From the NCBI RefSeq assembly GCF_001620365.2, contig NZ_LQMT02000023.1, positions 267,685-331,684 on the forward strand: 64,000 nucleotides of DNA, written 5' to 3'. The DNA comes from Amycolatopsis keratiniphila subsp. keratiniphila (GTDB lineage Bacteria > Actinomycetota > Actinomycetes > Mycobacteriales > Pseudonocardiaceae). Positions 15,974-24,295 of this stretch are shown here, piece after piece. Position 1 is the stretch's first letter. The number at the start of each line of letters is the position of its first letter. The position numbers and the translations under genes are program-made. The notes under the pieces were generated by a model that ran no database searches, was not told where the DNA came from, and was given only the letters and a program-made list of their open reading frames with translations.

Positions 15974-16546
15974 ATGCGACAGAACCCGGAGCGCCGGACC
16001 GCGCTCACCGACGCCGCCATCACCGTCCTCGCCCGCGAGGGCGCACGCGGGCTCACGTACCGCGCCGTGGACGTCGAGGCGGACGTGCCGCCGGGGACGA
16101 CGTCCAACTACTTCCGCAACCGGGACCAGTTGCTCGGGGAGGTCGGCGTCCGCGTGCAGGAGCGGCTGTCGGCGCCGGCCGAGGTGATGGCGAACCCGCA
16201 GGCCGAGTCGCCGTCCCACGACCGGGTCGGCGTCCTGCTCGGCGAGCTCATGGGGCGACTGACCGGCCACCGGGAGCCTTATCTCGCCTTGCTCGAACTC
16301 CGCCTCGAAGCCACGCGGCGCCCGGATCTCTCGGCCGAACTGACCAAGACCGTCCGCGAAGGCATCGACATGAGCGTCGACTGGCACGTCGCGGCGGGCA
16401 TGCCGGGCGGGCGCGCCGAAGTGCTGCTGATGTACCTCGCGCTGACCGGGCTCACCGTCGAACGGCTCACGCTTCCGGAGGTGCTCGCGGACGTCACCGA
16501 CGAGGAGGTCATCCGGATCATCGTGGACCGCGTCCTGCCCTCTTGA
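15974..16546 (+). CDS. TetR-family transcriptional regulator
   Basis: A 190-residue regulator. The N-terminal DNA-binding region reads RRTALTDAAITVLAREGARGLTYRAVD followed by DVPPGTTSNYFRNRDQLLGEV, a TetR helix-turn-helix. The C-terminal helical region contains PYLALLELRLEATRRPDLS, common in a group of actinobacterial repressors. GGAG at 15961-15964 serves the ATG at 15974. It is divergent from the VOC gene. Confidence 0.9.
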   Translation: MRQNPERRTALTDAAITVLAREGARGLTYRAVDVEADVPPGTTSNYFRNRDQLLGEVGVRVQERLSAPAEVMANPQAESPSHDRVGVLLGELMGRLTGHREPYLALLELRLEATRRPDLSAELTKTVREGIDMSVDWHVAAGMPGGRAEVLLMYLALTGLTVERLTLPEVLADVTDEEVIRIIVDRVLPS

Positions 16547-16699
16547 GTCGTGCGCGTTCTGCGTCACAATGCCCGGCCACGAACCCGGGCTTGACCCGCG
16601 AAGTATGCCTTTGACCAGCGAAAACCGTGGAGTTCGGACACTGTTCCCAGTATTCGGACCGGCCTAGACCACATAGTGGGCGCGTGGCACGCTGAATGA

Positions 16700-16786
16700 A
16701 TGACCCGCGCCGGAATCAGCCTCGTGGCACGCCGCCACGTGGACCTCCGTCGTGTGGCGAGCGCGCTCTGTGCGACGAACCGCTGA
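16700..16786 (+). CDS. Cysteine-containing leader peptide of the sulfite-reductase operon
   Basis: A 28-residue reading frame (MTRAGISLVARRHVDLRRVA then SALCATNR), too short for ordinary gene finding, ends 36 bases before the sulfite reductase start. The RRHVDLxRVASALC core matches the small leader peptides that I know ahead of sulfur-assimilation genes in actinobacteria. Ribosome stalling at the Cys codon when cysteinyl-tRNA is scarce is the accepted type of mechanism for such leaders. I see no strong Shine-Dalgarno sequence, so leaderless translation is possible. Confidence 0.85.
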   Translation: MTRAGISLVARRHVDLRRVASALCATNR

Positions 16787-16822
16787 CTCCCCGCCACCAC
16801 CACGATAAGCCGGAGGACTCCC

Positions 16823-18517
16823 ATGTCGTCGCCCACGCGCGAGACCCCTGCCCGTACGCCCCGGGTCAAACAGAAACGGGGCGAGGGACAGTGGGCACTG
16901 GGGTATCGCGAGCCGTTGAACCCCAACGAACGGTCCAAGAAGGACGACAACCCGCTCAACGTCCGGGCGCGGATCGAGAACATCTACGCCCGCGGCGGCT
17001 TCGATTCGATCGACCCGGGTGACCTGCGCGGCCGGTTCCGCTGGTTCGGTCTCTACACCCAGCGCAAGCCGGGGATCGACGGCGGCCGCACCGCGACGCT
17101 GGAGCCCGAAGAGCTCGACGACCGCTACTTCATGCTGCGGGTGCGGCTCGACGGCGGCGCGCTGACCACCGAGCAGCTGGCCGTGCTCGCCGAGATCTCG
17201 CAGACCCACGCACGCGACACCGCCGACATCACCGACCGGCAGAACATCCAGTACCACTGGATCCAGATCGAGGACGTGCCGACGATCTGGGCGAAGCTCG
17301 AGAAGGCCGGGATGACCACGATGGAGGCGTGCGGCGACAGCCCGCGTGTCATCCTCGGCTCCCCCGTCGCCGGTATCGCCGCCGACGAGATCATCGACGG
17401 CACCCCCGCGATCGACGAGATCAAACGCCGCTACATCGGCGACCCGCGCTACTCGAACCTGCCGCGCAAGTTCAAGACCGCGGTCTCCGGGCAGCAGGAC
17501 GTCGCGCACGAGATCAACGACGTCGCCTTCGTCGGCGTGAACCACCCGGAACACGGCCCCGGCTTCGACGTCTGGGTCGGCGGCGGCCTGTCCACCAACC
17601 CGATGATCGGGCAGCGCCTCGGCGCCTGGGTCTCGCTCGACGAGGTCCCGGACGTCTGGGAAGGCGTGATCAGTGTCTTCCGCGACTACGGCTACCGACG
17701 GCTCCGCGCCCGTGCGCGGATCAAGTTCCTGGTGAAGGACTGGGGCGCCGCGAAGTTCCGTCAGGTGCTGGAAGACGAGTACCTCAAGCGCAAGCTGACC
17801 GACGGCCCGGCGCCCGAGGTGCCCGCCACCCAGATCGACCACGTCGGCGTGCACCCGCAGATCGACGGCCGGTTCTACGTCGGCGCCGCGCCGGTCGCGG
17901 GCCGCGTCTCCGGCGCCACTTTGCTGGCGGTCGCCAAGGCCGCCGAGCGGGCCGGGTCGAACCGCGTCCGGCTCACCCCGCACCAGAAGCTCGTGGTCCT
18001 CGACGTCCCCGAGGCCGAGGTGAACGGGCTGAAAACCGAACTGGCCGACCTCGGCCTGCAGACCGAGCCCTCGCCGTGGCGGCGCGGGATCATGGCCTGC
18101 ACCGGGCTGGAGTTCTGCAAACTCGCGATCGTCGAAACGAAGGCCCGCGCGATCGAACTGGTCACCGACCTGGAGAAGCGCCTCGCCGACATCCAGGCCG
18201 AGATCGAGAACCCGGTGACCGTGCACCTCAACGGCTGCCCCAACTCCTGCGCCCGGGTGCAGACCGCCGACATCGGGCTCAAGGGCCAGATCGTCACCGA
18301 CGAGGACGGCAACCAGGTCGAAGGCTTCCAGGTGCACCTCGGCGGTGGGCTCGGCCTGGACGCCGGATTCGGCCGGAAACTGCGCGGGCACAAGGTGACC
18401 GCGGCGGAGCTGACCGCGTACGTCGAGCGGGTCGTGCGGGCGTACATCGCCGGCCGCGAACCCGGCGAACGGTTCGCCCAGTGGGTCCTGCGGGCCGACG
18501 AAGGCGTCTTGCAATGA
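16823..18517 (+). CDS. sirA: Ferredoxin-dependent assimilatory sulfite reductase (nitrite/sulfite reductase family)
   Basis: A 564-residue siroheme/4Fe-4S enzyme that reduces sulfite to sulfide with ferredoxin. The cluster-binding cysteines are visible as C426-x5-C432 (CTGLEFC) and C472-x3-C476 (CPNSC). Two ferredoxin-like and two siroheme-binding halves are present at full length. GGAGG at 16812-16816 precedes the ATG. It heads the sulfate assimilation operon, with cysH, cysD, cysN and a sirohydrochlorin chelatase downstream. A nitrite reductase role is possible in the family, but the context argues for sulfite. Confidence 0.95.
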   Translation: MSSPTRETPARTPRVKQKRGEGQWALGYREPLNPNERSKKDDNPLNVRARIENIYARGGFDSIDPGDLRGRFRWFGLYTQRKPGIDGGRTATLEPEELDDRYFMLRVRLDGGALTTEQLAVLAEISQTHARDTADITDRQNIQYHWIQIEDVPTIWAKLEKAGMTTMEACGDSPRVILGSPVAGIAADEIIDGTPAIDEIKRRYIGDPRYSNLPRKFKTAVSGQQDVAHEINDVAFVGVNHPEHGPGFDVWVGGGLSTNPMIGQRLGAWVSLDEVPDVWEGVISVFRDYGYRRLRARARIKFLVKDWGAAKFRQVLEDEYLKRKLTDGPAPEVPATQIDHVGVHPQIDGRFYVGAAPVAGRVSGATLLAVAKAAERAGSNRVRLTPHQKLVVLDVPEAEVNGLKTELADLGLQTEPSPWRRGIMACTGLEFCKLAIVETKARAIELVTDLEKRLADIQAEIENPVTVHLNGCPNSCARVQTADIGLKGQIVTDEDGNQVEGFQVHLGGGLGLDAGFGRKLRGHKVTAAELTAYVERVVRAYIAGREPGERFAQWVLRADEGVLQ

Positions 18518-18666
18518 CCGAACGCGCGACCCCGTACCACTGCCCTTTCTGTGGCGATGAAGACCTCCGGCCGGAGGAAGGCGGCTCGTGGCTGTGCGCG
18601 GGCTGCCGCCGGGTCTTCACCGTGAAGTTCCTCGGACTGTCCTTTCCGGAGGTGTCGCAAGGATGA
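18514..18666 (+). CDS. Small zinc-ribbon protein of the sulfate assimilation operon
   Basis: A 50-residue protein with two CxxC pairs (HCPFCGDED and LCAGCRRVF) forming a zinc ribbon. It begins within the sirA stop (ATGA overlap) and ends within the cysH start, so it is translationally coupled on both sides. Streptomyces sulfate operons, as I recall them, also carry a tiny gene between sirA and cysH. Function unknown; an accessory or metal/Fe-S handling role is possible. Confidence 0.85.
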   Translation: MTERATPYHCPFCGDEDLRPEEGGSWLCAGCRRVFTVKFLGLSFPEVSQG

Positions 18667-19358
18667 CCGCCACTGCCGACTACAAGACGCTCGCCGAACG
18701 GGCCTCGAAGGAGCTCGCGGAGGCGACCGCGACCGAAGCCCTGCGCTGGACCGCGGAGACCTTCGGCGACGACTTCATCGTCGCGTCGAACATGCAGGAC
18801 GCCGTCCTGATCGATCTGGCCACCCAGGTCAAACCCGACGTCGACGTGCTGTTCCTGCAGACCGGCTATCACTTCCCGGAGACCATCGGCACCCGTGACG
18901 CGGTGCAGGCGGTGTACCCGGGCGTGCGGATCGTCAACGCCGAAGCCGAACAGAGCGTCGCCGAACAGGACGCGGAGTACGGCCCGAAACTGCACGAACG
19001 CGACCCGAACCGGTGCTGCCACCTGCGCAAGGTGGTACCGCTGCGGAAAACGCTCGCGAAGTACTCGGCGTGGGTGACCGGCGTCCGCCGCGTCGACGCG
19101 CCGACCCGCGCGAACACCCCCATCGTCACCTGGGACGACCGCAACGGGCTGGTGAAGATCAACCCGATCGCGCCGTGGTCCGACGACGAGTTCAACGGCT
19201 ACATCAGCGAACACGGGATCCTCGAGAACCCGTTGGTGTCCATCGGTTATCTGTCGATCGGCTGCGCGCCGTGCACCGCGAAGGTCGCTCCGGGCCAGGA
19301 CCCGCGCAGCGGCCGATGGGCCGGGCAGGGCAAGACCGAATGCGGCCTGCACGGGTGA
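18663..19358 (+). CDS. cysH: APS reductase (4Fe-4S type phosphoadenylyl/adenylyl-sulfate reductase)
   Basis: A 231-residue enzyme that reduces adenylylsulfate to sulfite with thioredoxin. The Fe-S ligands characteristic of APS-type reductases are present: C118-C119 (RCCHLRK) and C201-x2-C204 (GCAPC). The catalytic cysteine C227 lies in ECGLH near the end. The nucleotide-binding region includes DVLFLQTGYHFPET. Its start overlaps the zinc-ribbon stop. The absence of a cysC gene in this operon agrees with direct APS reduction. Confidence 0.96.
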   Translation: MTATADYKTLAERASKELAEATATEALRWTAETFGDDFIVASNMQDAVLIDLATQVKPDVDVLFLQTGYHFPETIGTRDAVQAVYPGVRIVNAEAEQSVAEQDAEYGPKLHERDPNRCCHLRKVVPLRKTLAKYSAWVTGVRRVDAPTRANTPIVTWDDRNGLVKINPIAPWSDDEFNGYISEHGILENPLVSIGYLSIGCAPCTAKVAPGQDPRSGRWAGQGKTECGLHG

Positions 19359-19369
19359 GAAGGGACGAA

Positions 19370-20290
19370 ATGACCACGCTCGAACCGGCCACAGACGCCG
19401 CCCAGGACAATCTGGCGGCGCTGGAATCCGAGGCCATCCACATCTTCCGCGAGGTGGCGGGTGAGTTCGACCGGCCGGTGATCCTCTTCTCCGGCGGCAA
19501 GGACTCCACGCTCCTGCTGCACCTGGCGATCAAGGCGTTCTGGCCGGCGCCGGTGCCGTTCCCGTTGCTGCACGTCGACACCGGGCACAACTTCGACGAG
19601 GTCATCGACTTCCGCGACCGCGTCGTCGAGCAGCACGGGCTCCGGCTGGTCGTGGCGAAGGTCCAGGACTGGATCGACGACGGCAGGCTCGAAGAGCGCG
19701 CCGACGGGATGCGCAACCCGCTGCAGACCACGCCGTTGCTCGACACGATCGCCGAGAACAAGTTCGACGCGGTCTTCGGCGGCGGGCGCCGCGACGAGGA
19801 ACGCGCCCGCGCCAAGGAGCGGATCTTCAGCCTGCGCAACGCTTTCGGCCAATGGGAGCCACGACGGCAGCGTCCGGAACTGTGGAACCTCTACAACGGG
19901 CGGCACCGCCCCGGCGAGCAGGTCCGCGTCTTCCCCCTGTCCAACTGGACCGAGGCGGACGTCTGGAACTACATCGCGCGGGAGAAGGTCGAGCTGCCGT
20001 CGATCTACTACGCGCACCGGCGCGAGGTCTACCAGCGCGACGGCATGTGGCTGGCCGAAGGCCCGTGGGGCGGCCCGCGGCCGGACGAGGTCGTCCGGGA
20101 ACTGACCGTGCGTTACCGGACCGTCGGCGACGGTTCGTGCACGGGCGCCATCGAATCGACCGCCGCCACGGTGGACGAGGTCATCGCCGAGGTCTCGGCC
20201 TCCCGGCTCACCGAACGCGGCGCCACCCGCGCCGACGACCGGATGTCGGAGGCGGCGATGGAAGACCGCAAGCGGGAAGGGTACTTCTGA
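19370..20290 (+). CDS. cysD: Sulfate adenylyltransferase subunit 2
   Basis: A 306-residue ATP sulfurylase catalytic subunit. The PP-loop FSGGKDS is at about residues 39-45, followed by HVDTGHNFDEVIDFRD and GGGRRDEERARAKERIFSLR, all diagnostic for CysD. It makes APS from sulfate and ATP together with the CysN GTPase. AGGGA at 19361 precedes the ATG by 4 bases. Its stop shares one base with the cysN start. Length is normal. Confidence 0.97.
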   Translation: MTTLEPATDAAQDNLAALESEAIHIFREVAGEFDRPVILFSGGKDSTLLLHLAIKAFWPAPVPFPLLHVDTGHNFDEVIDFRDRVVEQHGLRLVVAKVQDWIDDGRLEERADGMRNPLQTTPLLDTIAENKFDAVFGGGRRDEERARAKERIFSLRNAFGQWEPRRQRPELWNLYNGRHRPGEQVRVFPLSNWTEADVWNYIAREKVELPSIYYAHRREVYQRDGMWLAEGPWGGPRPDEVVRELTVRYRTVGDGSCTGAIESTAATVDEVIAEVSASRLTERGATRADDRMSEAAMEDRKREGYF

Positions 20291-21552
20291 TGTCCAGCCT
20301 CCTCAGGCTCGCGACCGCGGGCAGTGTGGACGACGGGAAGTCGACCCTGGTCGGGCGGCTCCTGTACGACACCAAATCCGTCCTCGCCGACCAGCTGGAC
20401 GCGGTCACCCGCGCCAGTGTCGACAAGGGACTGTCCACTCCGGACCTCTCGCTGCTCGTGGACGGCCTGCGCTCGGAACGCGAGCAGGGCATCACGATCG
20501 ACGTGGCGTACCGGTACTTCGCGACGCCGAAGCGCAGTTTCGTGCTCGCGGACACACCGGGTCACGTGCAGTACACGCGGAACACGGTGACCGGCGCGTC
20601 CACCGCGCAGCTGGCCGTGCTGCTGGTCGACGCGCGCAAGGGCGTCATCGAGCAGACCCGCCGCCACGCCGCGGTGCTCGCGCTCCTCGGCGTCCCGAAC
20701 CTGGTGCTGGCGGTGAACAAGATCGACCTCGTCGGCTACGACGAGGCGACTTTCACCGTGATCGCCGAGGAGTTCGCCGAGCACGCCGCTTCCCTGGGCT
20801 ACGAACGGGGTTCCGTGCTCGCGGTGCCGGTTTCGGCGCTGGTGGGCGACAACGTGGCGGAGAAGTCGGACAAGACCCCGTGGTACTCGGGCCCGACCCT
20901 GCTGGAGCACCTGGAAACCGTGCCGGTGGCACCGGATCCGCACGATTCGGCGTTCCGTTTCCCGGTGCAGTACGTGATCCGGCCGCGCACGGCCGACCAT
21001 CCCGACTACCGCGGGTACGCCGGGCAGATCGCGGCGGGCACCGTCCGGCCGGGCGACGAGATCGTCGTGCTCCCGCAAGGAATCCGCAGCCGCGTGGAGG
21101 CCATCGACACCGCCGACGGACCGCTCGCCGAAGCCGGCGCGGGCACCTCGGTGACCCTGCTGCTCACCGACGACGTCGACATCTCGCGCGGTGACCTGAT
21201 CGCCGCCGCCGACCGGCAGCCGACGGTGACCGACGAGATCACCGCGACCCTGTGCTGGCTCTCGGCGAAACCGTTGAAGCCGGGTGCGCGGGTGCTGGTC
21301 AAGCACGGAACACGGACGGTGCAGGCTCTGGTCGGCGAACTCCACGCCCGCTTCGACGAGCAGACATTGTCCAGTGTGGACGATCCGGCCACCTTGGAGC
21401 TCAACGACATCGGCCGGGTGACGCTGAGGCTGGCCGAAGAGATCGGCGTGGACGACTACGGCGTCAGCCCCCGGACGGGCGCGTTCCTGGTCATCGATCC
21501 GAAGGACGGCGACACCCTCGCCGCCGGACTCGTCGGCGAAAGGTTCGCATGA
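20290..21552 (+). CDS. cysN: Sulfate adenylyltransferase subunit 1 (GTPase)
   Basis: A 420-residue EF-Tu-like GTPase that drives APS synthesis by CysD. The G motifs are intact: GSVDDGKST (P-loop), DTPGH (G3) and NKID (G4). The beta-barrel domains follow. The sequence ends at the GTPase/barrel region, so there is no fused APS kinase (CysC) domain, unlike the bifunctional CysNC of mycobacteria. It is coupled to cysD upstream and to the chelatase gene downstream (ATGA). Confidence 0.96.
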   Translation: MSSLLRLATAGSVDDGKSTLVGRLLYDTKSVLADQLDAVTRASVDKGLSTPDLSLLVDGLRSEREQGITIDVAYRYFATPKRSFVLADTPGHVQYTRNTVTGASTAQLAVLLVDARKGVIEQTRRHAAVLALLGVPNLVLAVNKIDLVGYDEATFTVIAEEFAEHAASLGYERGSVLAVPVSALVGDNVAEKSDKTPWYSGPTLLEHLETVPVAPDPHDSAFRFPVQYVIRPRTADHPDYRGYAGQIAAGTVRPGDEIVVLPQGIRSRVEAIDTADGPLAEAGAGTSVTLLLTDDVDISRGDLIAAADRQPTVTDEITATLCWLSAKPLKPGARVLVKHGTRTVQALVGELHARFDEQTLSSVDDPATLELNDIGRVTLRLAEEIGVDDYGVSPRTGAFLVIDPKDGDTLAAGLVGERFA

Positions 21553-22286
21553 CGCCACCCCTTCTCGCCGTCGCCCACGGCAGCCGCGATCCGCGGTCCG
21601 CCGCGACCATCCGCGCCCTGCTCGACGTCTCCCGTGGGCTGGCACCGGAACTCGATATCCGCGAGTCCTTTTTGGACCTTTCAGAGCCGTTGCTCACGGA
21701 CGCTCTCCGCGGCCTGTACGCCGAGGGGCACCGCGAGGTCGTGGTGGTGCCCCTGCTGCTCGGCGTGGCCTACCACGCCCGGGTCGACCTGCCCGCGCTC
21801 GTCGCCGAGGTGACCGCGGACTGCCCGGGTCTCGACGTGCGGGTCTCCGGCGTACTGGGCATCGACCCGCTCATCGAGACGGTCGCGCTGGACCGGCTCA
21901 CCGAGGCGGGCGCCGATCTCGACGACCCGGGGCTCGGTGTCCTGCTGGCCGGCGTCGGCTCGTCGAACGTGGCGGCGAACGACGCCGTCGCCGGGATCAC
22001 CACTCGCTGGCACCTGCGGCGCGGACTGCTCGCGACCCCCGCCTTCGCCAGCGCCGCGCAGCCGGACGTGCCCGCCGCCATCGCGCGGCTGCGGCTCAAC
22101 GGTGCCCGACGGTTCGCGGTCGCGGGCTGGTTCCTCGCACCGGGACTGCTGCCGGACCGGATCGCGCGCCTGGCCCGCGAAGCCGACCCGTCGGTGATCG
22201 TCGCCGGGCCACTGGGGCCGGATCCGCGGATCGCCGGGCTCGTCCTGGACCGCTACGACGTCGCCGCCGCCCGGCTCGCCGCCTGA
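21549..22286 (+). CDS. Sirohydrochlorin ferrochelatase / CbiX-like chelatase
   Basis: A 245-residue chelatase of the CbiX/SirB group with two half-repeats. The first has the metal-binding HGSRDPRS and a second-site VVVVPLLLGVAYHARVDLP. The C-terminal half repeats the architecture (GARRFAVAGWFLAPGLLPDRI) with changed residues. It probably inserts Fe2+ into sirohydrochlorin to make the siroheme used by the sulfite reductase at the head of this operon. Cobalt chelation for cobalamin is the alternative, but the context favours siroheme. Confidence 0.9.
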   Translation: MTPPLLAVAHGSRDPRSAATIRALLDVSRGLAPELDIRESFLDLSEPLLTDALRGLYAEGHREVVVVPLLLGVAYHARVDLPALVAEVTADCPGLDVRVSGVLGIDPLIETVALDRLTEAGADLDDPGLGVLLAGVGSSNVAANDAVAGITTRWHLRRGLLATPAFASAAQPDVPAAIARLRLNGARRFAVAGWFLAPGLLPDRIARLAREADPSVIVAGPLGPDPRIAGLVLDRYDVAAARLAA

Positions 22287-22381
22287 GTAGCACGGCCCGT
22301 CCCGTACGGGCGCTTGATGCCGATTTTCGGTGGGTTCCGTTCCCAGTTCCGTGACGCCCCGCGTATGGGAACGGCGATTTC

Positions 22382-22411
22382 TTGACGAGTTACTTAACTT
22401 GCCGGTAACTC
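22382..22411 (+). promoter_or_regulatory. Promoter with embedded inverted repeat upstream of the secreted protein gene
   Basis: TTGACG at 22382-22387 and TAACTC at 22406-22411 are separated by 18 bases and could be minus-35 and minus-10 elements. A perfect inverted repeat GAGTTAC (22387-22393) / GTAACTC (22405-22411) fills the spacer, so a repressor could sit over the promoter. The region is AT-rich against its surroundings. Confidence 0.5.
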
Positions 22412-22465
22412 TCTAATCGCTGCGCAGCTCCCTTTCTCCCCATCGAACCCCCAGGTAGGTGGAAC

Positions 22466-23089
22466 ATGAAGGCTGCCATCCGTGCCCTCGTCTGCGCTTC
22501 GGCCGTACTCGTCCCGATCGCCGGTCTGGCCGCGCCGGCTTCGGCGGCGACCACCGTCGTCTTCGACTGCGAGGCCAAGCCGCCGCTCGTCGGCAACAAG
22601 TACCTCAAGCTGAACCAGGACGCGGACGTCACCGCCCCCGCCACGGTCGCCCCCGGTGCCGCGCTCGACGTCGTCATCGACCCGGCGCCCAACACCGTCC
22701 CGGCCGAGGTCAGCGGCTACCAGGTGAAGAACATCAAGGACTTCTCCCTGAAGATCCCGATCCCGGCGAACTCGACCTGGGTGGGCGCCGACCTCGCCGG
22801 CGGCTCCGGCATCGGCTCGACCCCGCCGAAGATCACCGTCTCCGGCAGCGTCGCGACGCTGAGCTTCCCCGGCCCGATCGCGGGCGGCTCGACGTTCGAA
22901 CTGCCGACCGTGACCGCGCACCTCACCGCGGGCTCGTCCGGCACCATCGAGACGAAACTGGGCGGTTCCAGCTACAGCGATCCGGGCCTGACGTTCACCG
23001 CCGTGGTCAGCGCCGGTTTCGACGTCTCCGCCCCGACGGCGTGCTTCCCGAACCCGAGCCCGACGTTCACCACGACGACGATCGGCTGA
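22466..23089 (+). CDS. Secreted beta-rich protein of unknown function
   Basis: A 207-residue protein with a Sec signal peptide (AAIRALVCASAVLVPIAGLA, cleavage near ASAATT). The mature part is rich in Val, Thr, Gly and Pro with alternating strands, and one cysteine lies near each end (FDCEAKPP and TACFPNPSP), which could bridge the domain. This pattern is common in secreted actinobacterial proteins of unknown role. A promoter-like pair with an inverted repeat lies upstream, and a strong terminator hairpin follows immediately, so it is monocistronic. Confidence 0.8.
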   Translation: MKAAIRALVCASAVLVPIAGLAAPASAATTVVFDCEAKPPLVGNKYLKLNQDADVTAPATVAPGAALDVVIDPAPNTVPAEVSGYQVKNIKDFSLKIPIPANSTWVGADLAGGSGIGSTPPKITVSGSVATLSFPGPIAGGSTFELPTVTAHLTAGSSGTIETKLGGSSYSDPGLTFTAVVSAGFDVSAPTACFPNPSPTFTTTTIG

Positions 23090-23094
23090 CCCGT

Positions 23095-23130
23095 GCCTGC
23101 GCCACCGTCGCCTGCGATGGTGGCGCAGGC
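23095..23130 (+). terminator. Rho-independent-type hairpin after the secreted protein gene
   Basis: Perfect 12-base arms GCCTGCGCCACC and GGTGGCGCAGGC with a 12-base loop directly follow the stop codon at 23089. There is no T-run, as is usual in high-GC actinobacteria. Confidence 0.75.
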
Positions 23131-23168
23131 CACTGCCCGGCCCGACTTCGCCCGTGCGAAGGTGGGGC

Positions 23169-23942
23169 ATGGCTGACGAACTGGTGCACTACGACGTGGT
23201 GGGCGGCACCGCCACGATCACCTTGGACTCCCCGCACAACCGCAACGCGCTCTCCGCCCAGCTGCGGCGTGAACTGAGCGAATCGCTGGACAAGGCACAG
23301 GCGGACGACGCGGTGCGGGTCATCGTGCTCACCCACACCGGTCCGGTGTTCTGCGCGGGCATGGATCTCAAGGAGGCCCGCGGCGCCGGTGCGGGAGCCC
23401 AGGGCGTGAACGAGTTCCCGAAGATCCTCGAGCAGCTGTGGACCAGCCCCAAGCCCGTCGTGGCGAGGCTCGCGGGCCCCGCCCGGGCCGGTGGGATCGG
23501 CATGGTGGCCGCGACCGACATCGCCGTCGCCGTACCCGAAGCGACCTTCGCCTTCTCCGAGGTGCGGATCGGCGTCGTACCCGCCGTCATCTCGCTCACC
23601 GTGCTGCCGCGGCTCAACGCCCGCGCCGCGCACGAGCTGTTCCTGACCGGTGACACCTTCGACGCGAAGCGCGCCGTCGAGATCGGCCTGCTGAACTCGG
23701 CCGTCCCCGCCGACGAACTCGACGACGAGGTCGCCCGCTACGTCAAGGCGCTCGCGCTCGGCGGCCCGAAGGCGCTCGCGGCGACGAAGGAACTGCTCAG
23801 CAAGCCGCGCCCGGCGACCCCCGCCGAAGGCTTCGAGGCCATGAACAAGCTGTCCGCCGGGTTCTTCGCGAGCGAAGAAGGCCAGGAGGGCATCACGGCC
23901 TTCGCGCAGAAGCGCAAGCCGAACTGGGTCCCGGAGGCCTAG
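23169..23942 (+). CDS. Enoyl-CoA hydratase/isomerase-family protein
   Basis: A 257-residue crotonase-fold protein. The CoA-binding loop (DSPHNRNALS) and the oxyanion-hole segments FCAGMDLKEARG and ARAGGIGMVAATDIAVA are present. A Glu in FSEVRIGVVPAVIS occupies the catalytic region. It probably hydrates 2-enoyl-CoA in fatty acid or branched-chain catabolism, but the exact reaction is undefined. The ATG at 23169 with AAGGTGGGG ahead was preferred over an upstream GTG. Its stop overlaps the convergent barstar gene by 4 bases. Confidence 0.92.
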   Translation: MADELVHYDVVGGTATITLDSPHNRNALSAQLRRELSESLDKAQADDAVRVIVLTHTGPVFCAGMDLKEARGAGAGAQGVNEFPKILEQLWTSPKPVVARLAGPARAGGIGMVAATDIAVAVPEATFAFSEVRIGVVPAVISLTVLPRLNARAAHELFLTGDTFDAKRAVEIGLLNSAVPADELDDEVARYVKALALGGPKALAATKELLSKPRPATPAEGFEAMNKLSAGFFASEEGQEGITAFAQKRKPNWVPEA

Positions 23943-24295
23943 TCGGGCAAGACGACAGTGAGGCGCCGGGAGTCCTTCCGGTCACCGGAGGGCCCCAGCG
24001 CCCGCTGCGCGTCGGAAAGCACGCTGCGGACGGCCAGGTACGCCTTGGGATCACGCTCCCGGAGCCCCGAGGAACCGGCCCAGATCAGGACGTGCTCGCC
24101 GGGCGGGAGCCACGACAGGTCGGTGAGGCAGTCGTAGAGCGCGTCGAGGTTCTTCCCGAAGTAGTCCGGGAACGACAGCGCCTCCGCGATCGCTTCGAGC
24201 GTCGAGTCCTTGTCGACCGTCCTCGCACCGTCGATCAGGTGCGGATACGCGCCGCGGGCGAACGCCTTGTCCGCCGCGTCCTTGCCCGCGCTCAT
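23939..24295 (-). CDS. Barstar-family ribonuclease inhibitor
   Basis: A 118-residue intracellular inhibitor. The barstar signature FPDYFGKNLDALYDCLTDL followed by WLPPGEHVLIW is clear at residues about 42-70; the acidic helix there blocks the RNase active site in the family. It follows the RNase gene with a 4-base ATGA overlap, so the two are translated as a coupled pair. Expected role: protection of the cytoplasm from the neighbouring RNase Sa-like enzyme before export. Confidence 0.93.
   Translation of the reverse strand: MSAGKDAADKAFARGAYPHLIDGARTVDKDSTLEAIAEALSFPDYFGKNLDALYDCLTDLSWLPPGEHVLIWAGSSGLRERDPKAYLAVRSVLSDAQRALGPSGDRKDSRRLTVVLPD

Noticed and set aside
22295..22311. GCCCGT/ACGGGC inverted repeat after the chelatase gene
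   Set aside because: Six-base arms are too weak in this GC range to call a terminator.
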